Assembly: GCA_009926065.1 (NCBI GenBank)
Contig: RFPP01000016.1
Location: 1-43,830, forward strand
DNA from: Flavobacteriaceae bacterium
Lineage (GTDB): Bacteria; Bacteroidota; Bacteroidia; Flavobacteriales; Flavobacteriaceae
Length of the DNA stretch: 43,830 bases
Reading direction: 5' to 3'
In this document: positions 43,825 to 43,830 of the stretch, in pieces
How positions within the stretch are numbered: position 1 is the first letter of the stretch
Layout of the letters: each line of letters starts with the position of its first letter
The notes under the pieces: model-generated
Seen by the model: only the letters and a program-made list of their open reading frames with translations
The model's database searches: none
What the model was told of the DNA's origin: nothing
Made by a program: the position numbers and the translations under genes

Positions 43825-43830
43825 AACAAG

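Overview
The window comes from an AT-rich member of the Bacteroidota, almost certainly a Flavobacterium-like Flavobacteriaceae. The evidence is several secreted proteins with type IX secretion (T9SS) C-terminal domains, a PorP/SprF protein, flavobacterial families (DUF3810, DUF4268, DUF4834, DUF1543, DUF4197), a CarB without its allosteric domain, and promoters of the Bacteroidota type (TAnnTTTG at -7). No Shine-Dalgarno-led genes stand out until the extreme right edge. I see no tRNA, rRNA, CRISPR array, insertion sequence or prophage. No gene-free stretch exceeds 300 bases. Left part (1-7.8 kb): the tail of a gliding/T9SS adhesin, a PorP/SprF-like protein and an OmpA-family protein form one plus-strand operon. 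They are followed by pepD, a divergent membrane protein with an HExxH motif (DUF3810), a PlsC-like acyltransferase with a Nudix CoA pyrophosphatase, and a DUF4268 gene that starts with TTG. Centre-left (7.8-17.3 kb): housekeeping genes carB, rpmH, prfA and pyrF, separated by clear hairpin terminators, then a secreted GH16 beta-glucanase, an alpha/beta hydrolase and a DUF4197 protein. Centre (17.3-29 kb): short-chain acyl-CoA metabolism built on two adenosylcobalamin mutases. A fused isobutyryl-CoA mutase (IcmF) lies on the plus strand. Methylmalonyl-CoA mutase (mutA-mutB), its GTPase chaperone meaB and a 2,4-dienoyl-CoA reductase-like SDR lie on the minus strand, behind udk and a DivIC/FtsB-like gene. 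Together they suggest degradation of branched-chain, odd-chain and unsaturated acyl chains into succinyl-CoA. Centre-right (29-33.6 kb): a NYN-LOTUS protein, then an alpha-oxoamine synthase family enzyme (serine palmitoyltransferase or cysteate acyltransferase type) tail-to-tail with a GNAT-like N-acyltransferase that shares an operon with an outer-membrane barrel. This is a candidate sphingolipid or sulfonolipid module. Right part (33.7-43.4 kb): DUF4834, a YfhO-family membrane protein with a glycosyltransferase, two convergent T9SS-secreted hydrolases (an M28 peptidase and a PKD esterase), and uvrA. Right edge (about 43.4-43.83 kb): an acidic 84-residue ORF and two divergent sigma70/sigmaA-type promoters with good Shine-Dalgarno sequences. 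These signals are unlike the rest of the window and point to acquired DNA or a chimeric contig end. Beyond the genes, the strongest unexplained signal is a family of three hairpin-forming repeats of about 75 bp at 17.36, 23.41 and 29.98 kb. They share conserved outer blocks but have variable inner stems, two of which keep pairing despite different sequence. An 18-bp palindrome between mutB and the SDR gene is a likely operator.
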